Assembly: GCA_020849655.1 (NCBI GenBank)
Contig: JADLFU010000227.1
Span: 1-39,174, forward strand
Length of the DNA stretch: 39,174 nucleotides
Origin: Polyangiaceae bacterium
Lineage (GTDB): Bacteria > Myxococcota_A > Polyangia > Polyangiales > Polyangiaceae
Direction: 5' to 3'
A program made the position numbers and the translations under genes. This document shows, one piece after another, positions 1 to 6,488 of this stretch. Position 1 is the first letter of the stretch, and the number at the start of each line of letters is the position of its first letter. Under the pieces are notes generated by a model. That model searched no databases, was not told the DNA's origin, and worked only from the letters and a program-made list of their open reading frames with translations.

Positions 1-172
1 ATGGATTTCGGGATCACGAGGAGCGAGTGTCGGAGTCCGAAGCGGAATTCGAGCCGATTTGGGCTGAAACCGCGCGCAGGCGTGGCCGTGCCACGTCGAG
101 CACGGTTTCACCCAAGGCGGCCGAAGGGCGCGAGGAATCAGGCGCTCGCGACGAAGGGATCCCGAAATCCAT
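1..172. repeat. Fold-back (long imperfect inverted repeat) element
   Basis: Bases 1-15 are the exact reverse complement of bases 158-172. The interior also folds: GTGGC at 82-86 pairs with GCCAC at 90-94 around a three-base loop, and GAAACCG at 66-72 pairs with CGGTTTC at 103-109. The outer arms show further patchy complementarity, for example around 31-56 against 117-140. The unit is therefore one long imperfect hairpin with perfect 15-bp ends, like a MITE or fold-back repeat. It encodes nothing convincing; the open frames through it lack family features. It lies 8 bases beyond the stop of the minus-strand gene at 181, so it could also act as a transcript-end structure. The window begins exactly at the repeat end, as expected if assembly broke at a multicopy repeat. 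That last point is inference. Confidence 0.7.
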
Positions 173-180
173 GCTGAGCG

Positions 181-3081
181 CTACCGCGAGGCAGGGGGGG
201 CGTACGCGCCTTCTCGCCACACGAGCGCGGGATCGCCGAGGCGCGCCTGCACGAGCGCGCGCCGCGGGCGGAAGCCGTCCGACATCGGCAGCTCGGAGAG
301 GACGTGCAGTTCGCGCGGGCGCGCGTGGGGCGGCAGCGCGCTGACAGCGTCTCCGAGCCGCGCCGCGGTGGGCGCCGTCGCCGAGGCGACGACCGCGACG
401 ATGTCGCCGCGCCGTCCCCAGACGCACGCGCCCTCGACCTCGCTCATCCCGTAGAGCGCGTCCTCGACGGCACGGCCCGACACCGGGCCGTCGGACGTCT
501 CGATGAACCCCGCCAGCGCGTCGACGTACCAGTGGTCGCCGTCCTCGTCCTCGACGAGCACGTCGCCCGTGACGAGCCAGTGATCGCTGCGGCGGAACGC
601 GCCCTCGACGAGCCCGGCGACCCCCGGGCCGAGATCGTCGTCGCGCAGCTCGACCGCGAGCAGGCCCGGCTCGCCGCGTGGGCAGCGCGAGAGGAAGCCA
701 CGCTCGTCGCGCCGCGGCTCGCCCGTCGCGCGATCGACGCGCACGAGCGCGGTCGGCGCGCTGCCGGGCAGCGGCCTGCCGAGCGCGCCAGGCTTCTCGC
801 CCGACGCGTTCGCGAGGATCGCGCGGTGGGTGGTGCCCGCGTAGAACTCCATCACGCCGACGCCGAACCTCGCGCGCAGCTTCTCGACGAGATCGCGCCG
901 CGCGCCGCTGCCCGCGAACAGGCGCACGGGCAGGCTGTGGTCGCCGCGGCCCGGACGCTCGAAGAGCAGGCCGCGCAGCATCTCGCCCGCGTAGAACACG
1001 ATCTGCGCTCCCGCGCGGCGCACGTCGACGGTGAAGGTCGCGGGGTCGAAGCGCTCCGCGAGCGCGAGGCGCGCGCCGCCGACCAGCGCCGCGCCGACGC
1101 TGACGACGACGCCCGTCGGGTGGTGCAGCGGCACGCTGCAGTACGCCGTCTCGCCGGGCTTCAGCGTGCAGGCCGCCGCGGCGCCGAGCGCCGAGAGCGC
1201 CCAGCGGTGGTTCGTCACCGGCGCCGCGCGCAGCCTCCCCGACTCGCTCGGGCGCAGCAGGATCATCGCGAGATCGCGCGCGAGCCCCGCGTCGAGCGTG
1301 ACCGACGCGGGCAGCACGACGGCGGCGGGATCGATGGCCTCGAGATCGATCTGGCGCGGCCCGAGCGCCCGCGTGGCCCCGCCGCCGCCGAGCACGAGCA
1401 CGTCGCGCGAGAGCGCGTTCACGACCGCCTCCGCGTGATCGGGATCGGACGCGCACGCGTCGACGGGCACGCGCGCGAGCACCTCGCGGAGCTCCTCGGG
1501 GGCCGCGTCCGGCGGCGCGATGACGGGGATGGCGCCCAGCCGTCCGAGCGCGGTCGTCATCGACAGGAAGCTCGGTCGCGAGCCCATCACGACGAGCACC
1601 CGGTGCCCGGGGCGAACGCCAGAGACCCACAAACCTCGCGCGACGTTGCCGACGCGTCGATCGGCGTCGCGGTAGGAAAACGCGCGGCCGCGGTACAGGA
1701 AGAACGTCTCGCCTGGCGATCTGCGCGCCTGGTCCGCGAGCGCGCGCGACGGGCTCACGCGGTCGAGCGGCCCGAGCTCCGCGAGGCGCCGCAGCCGAGG
1801 CTCCTGGTAGCGGACCGCGTCGGCCGCGTCGGACGCGGAGGACGCGAGGTTGCCCAGCTTCTGCCACGCCGTCCGCGCGGCCTCGCCGAGGGTGTCGACG
1901 AACAGCTCCACCTCGACGTCGAGCCCCTCGGCCGCCTCGTCCACCTCGTCGAGATCATCCCGCCGCGGAGCCTCCTCGGGCGCGAGCGCGGCCGGTCGCG
2001 GGCCGAGGCCCTCGTGGAACCGGATCCAGTCCGCGACGGCGGGCCACGTCGTCTGCATCGCGCGGCTGCCGACGACGAGGCCGAAATGCCCCGCGGGGAT
2101 GTCGACGAAGGACACGTCCGCGTTGGGCGCTGCCTGGGCGATCGCGCGCACGGGCGCGGGGCGCGCGATCTCGTCGCTCGTGCCGACGAACGCGAGGATG
2201 GGGCAGGTGAGGTCGGCCAGCGTCACCGTGTGCGCGTCGATGACGAAGCCGCCGCTCAGCATGCGGTTGTGCACGACGAACTCGTCCACGAACGTGCGCA
2301 GCGCCGGGCCGGGCCACGCGACGAACCCGGCGCCGTTGAGGAACCGCCTGCGCGCCTCTCCGCGCACGAGCGCGCCGCGGTCGTGCAGCTTCGAGACAAA
2401 CTCTACGCGCTGCTGGAGCTCCTTGCGGGGCGAGAGCAGCTTGAAGCCCGTCGACGAGAGCACGCCGGGGAGGCCCTCGATCCTGTCGATCGCGCGCAGC
2501 ACCGTGGGCTCGATCGCCTGGATGAGCGCGCCCGCCACGTCGGCGCGCAGCGCGGGCACGTTGCGGTGGATGTCGACGGGGCTGCCGAACGTGATCACCG
2601 ACGCGACGCCGGCCGTGCGGCGGAACGCGGCCGCCTGGTAGCAGAACATCCCGCCCTGCGAGTAGCCGCAGACGTGCACGTCGCGCCCCGACAGCTCGCG
2701 CACGCGCTCGATCGCGCTGCTGACCGCCTTGACGTGGTCGTCGAGCGTCCGGCGCATCCCGCCCCGCTCGCGCTCGGGCGCGCCGAAGTCGAGGACGTAG
2801 GGGCAGATGCCGCGCGCGCCGAGGGCCGACACCGCCGAGATGTCCTCGTCCATGTCGTAGACCTCGCTCGTGATCATCAGCGGGGGGACGAGCAACGCGA
2901 CGGGCCCGCCGTCCGCGTCGGTCGTCGCGTAGCGCCGCAGCCTGTGGTGCTCGCCCTCGTCGACCAGCTCGTAAGGGGCACCGTACGGGTCTGCCAGCCG
3001 GCCGAGCCGGGCGAGCTCGAGGGCGTTGCGGACGGAGGCCCGGGTGCGCCGCCGGAGCCGAGCGAGGACGCGCTTCATCAC
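181..3081 (-). CDS. PHA-synthase-like alpha/beta hydrolase fused to AMP-binding (acyl-CoA ligase-like) domain
   Basis: The protein has 966 residues. Residues about 35-355 form an alpha/beta hydrolase of the PhaC/PHA-depolymerase type, with nucleophile motif GYSQGG (S141), D303 in VGTSDE and H332 in PAGHFG, a complete triad. True PHA synthases carry Cys in the lipase box, so Ser argues for hydrolase or acyltransferase chemistry. After an acidic linker (about 365-400), residues about 450-960 match the ANL acyl-CoA synthetase/AMP-ligase fold (FFLYRGRAFSYRD, FYAGTTHRA, VTGDVL). The ligase core is degenerate: the phosphate-binding loop position (about 607-620) reads ILLRPSESGRLRA rather than the usual Ser/Thr/Gly-rich loop. 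The hinge Arg region reads VDALAGF, and the expected catalytic Lys near the end is Arg (DGFRPRR). Similar fusions are, from memory, known in actinobacteria. The start is GTG at 3081 or the adjacent ATG at 3078, with a TACGGT box 6 bases upstream. Confidence 0.85.
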   Translation of the reverse strand: MMKRVLARLRRRTRASVRNALELARLGRLADPYGAPYELVDEGEHHRLRRYATTDADGGPVALLVPPLMITSEVYDMDEDISAVSALGARGICPYVLDFGAPERERGGMRRTLDDHVKAVSSAIERVRELSGRDVHVCGYSQGGMFCYQAAAFRRTAGVASVITFGSPVDIHRNVPALRADVAGALIQAIEPTVLRAIDRIEGLPGVLSSTGFKLLSPRKELQQRVEFVSKLHDRGALVRGEARRRFLNGAGFVAWPGPALRTFVDEFVVHNRMLSGGFVIDAHTVTLADLTCPILAFVGTSDEIARPAPVRAIAQAAPNADVSFVDIPAGHFGLVVGSRAMQTTWPAVADWIRFHEGLGPRPAALAPEEAPRRDDLDEVDEAAEGLDVEVELFVDTLGEAARTAWQKLGNLASSASDAADAVRYQEPRLRRLAELGPLDRVSPSRALADQARRSPGETFFLYRGRAFSYRDADRRVGNVARGLWVSGVRPGHRVLVVMGSRPSFLSMTTALGRLGAIPVIAPPDAAPEELREVLARVPVDACASDPDHAEAVVNALSRDVLVLGGGGATRALGPRQIDLEAIDPAAVVLPASVTLDAGLARDLAMILLRPSESGRLRAAPVTNHRWALSALGAAAACTLKPGETAYCSVPLHHPTGVVVSVGAALVGGARLALAERFDPATFTVDVRRAGAQIVFYAGEMLRGLLFERPGRGDHSLPVRLFAGSGARRDLVEKLRARFGVGVMEFYAGTTHRAILANASGEKPGALGRPLPGSAPTALVRVDRATGEPRRDERGFLSRCPRGEPGLLAVELRDDDLGPGVAGLVEGAFRRSDHWLVTGDVLVEDEDGDHWYVDALAGFIETSDGPVSGRAVEDALYGMSEVEGACVWGRRGDIVAVVASATAPTAARLGDAVSALPPHARPRELHVLSELPMSDGFRPRRALVQARLGDPALVWREGAYAPPASR

Positions 3082-3087
3082 GCGGCG

Positions 3088-3093
3088 ACCGTA
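3088..3093 (-). promoter_or_regulatory. -10-like TAnnnT box for the hydrolase/AMP-binding gene
   Basis: TACGGT on the minus strand sits 6 bases before the GTG at 3081. There is no Shine-Dalgarno sequence between them. This is consistent with a transcript that starts at or next to the start codon. No convincing -35 was seen. Confidence 0.45.
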
Positions 3094-3129
3094 CGGAGCC
3101 GGGCTCGACGAGAGAAGCGGTTTGTTGCT

Positions 3130-3882
3130 TCAGCCGCCGGAGCCCGCGTCGCCGGAGGCGCCGCTCGCGCCCGCCGCGCTCGCGCCGGAGCTCCCGCTCG
3201 CGCCTGCTGCGCCGCTCGTGCCTGCCGATCCGCTCGTGCCTGCCGATGCGCCGCTCGCGCCCGCAGTCCCGCTCGCGCCCGCCGTCCCGCTCGCGCCCGC
3301 AGTCCCGCTCGCGCCGGTGGTCCCGCTCGCACCTGACGTGCCGGCCGCAGCCCCGCCACCCGCGCCGCTCGTGCCTGCGGTCGAGTTGCCACCGCCGGCC
3401 CCCGCGCCCGCAGCGTTGGCCCCCGCGGCGCCGCCGGCTCCGCCCGCGCCCGGGACGTCGATGAGCGGCGTCACGCCCTCGGGCGGCGTGTACGGCAACG
3501 TGCCGCCGCCGCAGACGTTGCGAATGTTCGCGCACCCGCGCGCCGCGTTCGTCCCTGTGTCGAAGCTGTCGCCGAGACCCCAGCCGTCCGGCAGGCTCTC
3601 GAGCTTCGCGCAGGGGGACAGCTCGAGCAGGAGGCCCACGTCGCCGGGCGCGCCGATGCACGTGACGTTGACGCCCTTGTCCTTGCACGTCTCCTCGGGG
3701 ATGCGCTCGCAGTACTGCATCTGCACCTCCCGCCTGCGCCCGCACGCCTCGCCCCCTGGATCGAGCACGTACGCCTGCGCGCTCTCGTAGCACTTGCGCT
3801 GGCCCACCCCGAGATCCTCGTCGCACGCGGTGGGAGCGGAGAGCGCGAGGGGCAAGAGCAGGGCTAGGCGCAGGCGTCGCAT
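3130..3882 (-). CDS. Putative lipoprotein with collagen-like Gly-X-Y C-terminal tail
   Basis: This is a 250-residue protein of unknown function. The chosen ATG at 3882 gives a signal peptide (MRRLRLALLLPLALS) with Cys20 as candidate lipidated residue; the preceding APTA is an atypical lipobox. An earlier in-frame ATG at 3921 would put 13 charged residues before the signal, so it is less likely. Residues about 20-135 form a Cys-containing domain (CYESAQAY, YCERIPEETCKDKG, CGGGTLPY) typical of secreted disulfide-bonded proteins. From about 138 to the end the protein is low complexity, with a run of strict G-X-Y triplets (GAS/GTA/GTT) but almost no proline. It is divergent from trpE. The tail may be a flexible stalk, which is inference. 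Confidence 0.75.
   Translation of the reverse strand: MRRLRLALLLPLALSAPTACDEDLGVGQRKCYESAQAYVLDPGGEACGRRREVQMQYCERIPEETCKDKGVNVTCIGAPGDVGLLLELSPCAKLESLPDGWGLGDSFDTGTNAARGCANIRNVCGGGTLPYTPPEGVTPLIDVPGAGGAGGAAGANAAGAGAGGGNSTAGTSGAGGGAAAGTSGASGTTGASGTAGASGTAGASGTAGASGASAGTSGSAGTSGAAGASGSSGASAAGASGASGDAGSGG
3251..3340. repeat. Five tandem copies of an 18-bp unit
   Basis: Unit CCGCTCGCGCCCGCAGTC starts at 3251, 3269, 3287, 3305 and 3323, with the last two copies diverged. It encodes the hexapeptide repeat GASGTA (two G-X-Y triplets) of the lipoprotein tail. It is a coding minisatellite, expected to vary in copy number between strains. Confidence 0.9.
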
Positions 3883-3892
3883 GGATGCGCCG

Positions 3893-3898
3893 ACCTTA
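3893..3898 (-). promoter_or_regulatory. -10-like TAAGGT box for the Gly-X-Y lipoprotein
   Basis: TAAGGT on the minus strand lies 10 bases upstream of the ATG at 3882, with no Shine-Dalgarno sequence between. This supports 3882 rather than 3921 as the start, because a start at 3921 would place the box inside the gene. Confidence 0.4.
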
Positions 3899-3953
3899 GC
3901 TCGCGCAGCCCGCGAATCCAAAATCGCGCGGCGCGATGTGGTACGCGCGCCGG

Positions 3954-5267
3954 ATGCCGCTCGTCTGCCGAACGTGGGCTCGCGATGACACGACCCCCGT
4001 GCGCGCGTACGCGGCGCTCCGGGCGCGGGCGCCTGGCCCGACGTTCCTGCTCGAGAGCGCGGTCGCGGGGGAGCGCTGGGGGCGGTACTCGATCCTCGGC
4101 TGCCGGCCGCGCGTGACGTCGAGGCTCGGGCTCGACGCGGGCGCGCTCGCCGGTATCTCCCCGCCTGCGGCGGACATCGGCGCGTCGCTCGCGGCCCGCT
4201 TCGCGACCGCGAACGTCGGGCTCATCCCCTACGACGTGGTGCACGCGCTCCATCCGGTGCCGGGGTTCGGAGACGACGCGCTGCAGGGCACGCTGCTCGG
4301 CGGGTGCTCGGTGCTCGTGTTCGATCACCTCGCGCACGTCGTGCACGCGGCGGCGCACGACGAGGCGACGCTCGAGCTGCTCGACGAGGCGCTCGCCGCG
4401 GGCGCGCCGCTCGCCCGGCTCCCGGTGCCCGATCCCGCGCGCCTGCCGGCGGGGGTGGAGGTGTCGATGGACGACGCCGCCTACGAGGCCGCGGTGCGCC
4501 GCGCGCAGGCGTACATCGCCGCGGGCGACGCGTTCCAGATCGTGCCCGCGCGCACGTTCTCGGTCGACGTCGGCGGCAGGGATCCGCTCGACGTCTACCG
4601 GGCGATGCGACTGCTCTCGCCCGCGCCGTACATGTACCTGCTCGAGCTCGGTGAGCTCGCGGTCGCGGGCGCGTCGCCGGAGACGCTCGTGCGCAAGGAG
4701 GGCGGCGTCATCACGCTCCGCCCCATCGCGGGCACGCGGCGCCGCGGCGCGACCGCCCGAGAGGACGAGGCCCTCGCCGCGGAGCTGCTCGCCGATCCGA
4801 AGGAGCGCGCCGAGCACGTGATGCTGATCGATCTCGCCCGCAACGACGTCGGGCGGGTCGCCCTTGCGGGCTCGGTCGCGCTGTCGCGACGCATGGAGAT
4901 CGAGCGCTTCTCGCACGTGATGCACATCGTGAGCGAGGTCGAGGGGCGCGCCCGCGCGGGCGTCGGCGCGGCGGAGATCGTCGCCGCGGCGTTCCCCGCT
5001 GGCACGCTGACCGGCGCGCCGAAGGTGCGCGCGATGCAGATCATCCGCGAGCTCGAGGGGCGCCCGCGCGGCGTCTACGGAGGCGCCGTAGGCTACGTCA
5101 CCGCCGACGGAGATCTCGACCTGGCCATCGCCATCCGCACGGTGGTCTTCCGCAGAGGGCGCGCGGAGGTGACCGCAGGCGCGGGCGTCGTCGAGGCCAG
5201 CGTGCCGCGCCTCGAGGCCGAGGAGACCCGCGCGAAGGCTCGGGCCGCGCTCGCCGCGCTCGCGTGA
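3954..5267 (+). CDS. trpE: Anthranilate synthase component I
   Basis: This protein of about 437 residues is the chorismate-binding subunit that makes anthranilate from chorismate with glutamine-derived ammonia, the first step of tryptophan synthesis. The N-terminal LLES (residues 32-35, followed by GERWGRYSILG) is the tryptophan feedback-site signature. PIAGTR (about 257-262) has Ala where aminodeoxychorismate synthases have Lys (PIKGT), favouring TrpE over PabB. The catalytic block is complete: DLARNDVGRVA, ERFSHVMHIVSEV, GTLTGAPKVRAM and the YGGAVGY stretch near the C-terminus. An ATG at 3936 is also in frame, but 3954 fits family length better; neither has a Shine-Dalgarno sequence. No trpG, trpD or other trp gene is nearby, so the glutamine amidotransferase must be encoded elsewhere. 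Confidence 0.88.
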   Translation: MPLVCRTWARDDTTPVRAYAALRARAPGPTFLLESAVAGERWGRYSILGCRPRVTSRLGLDAGALAGISPPAADIGASLAARFATANVGLIPYDVVHALHPVPGFGDDALQGTLLGGCSVLVFDHLAHVVHAAAHDEATLELLDEALAAGAPLARLPVPDPARLPAGVEVSMDDAAYEAAVRRAQAYIAAGDAFQIVPARTFSVDVGGRDPLDVYRAMRLLSPAPYMYLLELGELAVAGASPETLVRKEGGVITLRPIAGTRRRGATAREDEALAAELLADPKERAEHVMLIDLARNDVGRVALAGSVALSRRMEIERFSHVMHIVSEVEGRARAGVGAAEIVAAAFPAGTLTGAPKVRAMQIIRELEGRPRGVYGGAVGYVTADGDLDLAIAIRTVVFRRGRAEVTAGAGVVEASVPRLEAEETRAKARAALAALA

Positions 5268-5296
5268 CTCGCTGGCGCTGGGCCCGCGCGCGCGGG

Positions 5297-5302
5297 TACG
5301 AT
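5297..5302 (+). promoter_or_regulatory. -10-like TACGAT box before the ATPase gene
   Basis: TACGAT is followed by 7 bases and then ATG at 5310, with no Shine-Dalgarno sequence. It lies in the 42-base gap after trpE, so the ATPase/recD2 pair may have its own leaderless transcript. Confidence 0.5.
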
Positions 5303-5309
5303 CCCGCGC

Positions 5310-6488
5310 ATGGCAAGAGAGTCGCTCGCCCCGGCCGAGCTCGACGCCGTCCAGGTGCTCGACGACATGGTGCGGCGGGCGATGCAGGCCGGCGCGAGCG
5401 ACGTGCACGTCGAGCCGAAGCGCGACTTCGTGCAGGTGCGCTTCCGCATCGACGGCGCGATGGTCGAGCAGAGGTCCATCCCGTGGGAGGTCGCCCCGCA
5501 GCTCGTCTCGCGCGTGAAGGTGCTCGCGCGCATGGACATCACCGAGCGCCGGCTGCCGCAGGACGGCCAGTTCACGCTCGAGGCGGGGTTCCCCGCGCGG
5601 GTGCACCTGCGCGCGTCGACCTTCCCTTGCTCGCAGGGCGAGAAGCTCGTCCTGCGCATCCTGCACGGCCAGAACCTCATCTCCTTCGACAAGCTCGGGA
5701 TGGATCTCCGCACGATGCAGCGCGTGCGCGACATCGCGCTCCGACCCCAGGGGTTCTTGATCACGTGCGGCCCCACGGGCTCGGGCAAGACGTCGACGCT
5801 GTACGCGTTCCTGCAGCTCATCGACACGGCCCGCGTCAACGTCGTGACGCTCGAGGATCCGATCGAGATCGAGCTGTTCACGATCACGCAGGGGCAGGCG
5901 AACGTCCGCACCGGCTTCACGTTCGCGGCCGGCCTGCGCGCGATCCTCCGGCAGGATCCTGACGTCATCCTGGTCGGCGAGATGCGCGACGCCGAGACGG
6001 CCGGCATCGCGCTGCAGGCCGCGCTCACCGGGCACATGGTGATGTCGACGCTGCACACCTCCGATCCGGTCGAGACGATCGTGCGCCTCGTCGATCTCGG
6101 CATCGAGCCGTGGATCATCGCGAACGCGCTGAACGCCGTCCTCGCGCAGCGGCTCGTCCGCGTCGTGTGCCCGAGCTGCCGCGAGCAGGTGAGGCTCGAG
6201 GACGATCTGTGGGACGGCGACGAGGTGCTCTTGCCGTCGGGCTCGCTCGTCGTGCGCCCGCGCGGGTGCGACGCGTGCCACAAGACGGGCTACCGGGGGC
6301 GCACGGGCGTGTTCGAGTTCCTCGAGATGGACGACGACGTGCGCGAGCTCATCAAGCGCAAGGCCGCGCCGCCCGAGTACAAGGAGATTTTGCGCAAGCG
6401 GCGCATCCCGTCGCTGCGCCGCGTCGGCTTCGAGAAGGTGCAGGCCGGCGTGACGACCGTCGACGAGGTGATCCGAGTGACCACGTGA
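5310..6488 (+). CDS. GspE/PilB-family secretion/pilus assembly ATPase (short form)
   Basis: This 392-residue hexameric ATPase is of the type II secretion/type IV pilus family. Visible motifs in order: N2 domain (ASDVHVEP, VRFRIDG, DITERRLPQDGQ), Walker A GPTGSGKTST (154-163), Asp box TLEDPIE, Walker B DPDVILVGEMRD (about 217-227), His box TGHMVMSTLHT and a Cys4 zinc site (CPSC then CDAC). The zinc site points to GspE/PilB rather than the retraction ATPase PilT. It lacks the N1/MshEN domain of full PilB/GspE, so docking to its usual partner may differ. No gspF, pilC or pilin gene is in the window. It overlaps recD2 by 4 bases, implying translational coupling. Its real secretion or pilus partner cannot be told from here. 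Confidence 0.88.
   Translation: MARESLAPAELDAVQVLDDMVRRAMQAGASDVHVEPKRDFVQVRFRIDGAMVEQRSIPWEVAPQLVSRVKVLARMDITERRLPQDGQFTLEAGFPARVHLRASTFPCSQGEKLVLRILHGQNLISFDKLGMDLRTMQRVRDIALRPQGFLITCGPTGSGKTSTLYAFLQLIDTARVNVVTLEDPIEIELFTITQGQANVRTGFTFAAGLRAILRQDPDVILVGEMRDAETAGIALQAALTGHMVMSTLHTSDPVETIVRLVDLGIEPWIIANALNAVLAQRLVRVVCPSCREQVRLEDDLWDGDEVLLPSGSLVVRPRGCDACHKTGYRGRTGVFEFLEMDDDVRELIKRKAAPPEYKEILRKRRIPSLRRVGFEKVQAGVTTVDEVIRVTT

Noticed and set aside
27-344. Open frame through the edge repeat (105 residues)
   Set aside because: It runs through the fold-back repeat and into antisense of the next gene, with no ribosome site or recognisable domain.
304-3336. 1010-residue plus-strand open frame
   Set aside because: Antisense to the hydrolase/AMP-binding gene. 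Its translation is Arg/Ala/His-rich without any family motif; it is a GC-bias shadow.
3251-3340. Possible CRISPR array
   Set aside because: Units are 18 bp, contiguous and in frame with a protein repeat; there are no spacers and no cas genes.
3026-3790. Plus-strand frame with a repeated PLAPAV peptide
   Set aside because: It is the opposite strand of the 18-bp repeat. The minus frame has a signal peptide, Cys-rich domain and promoter-like box, so it is the real gene.
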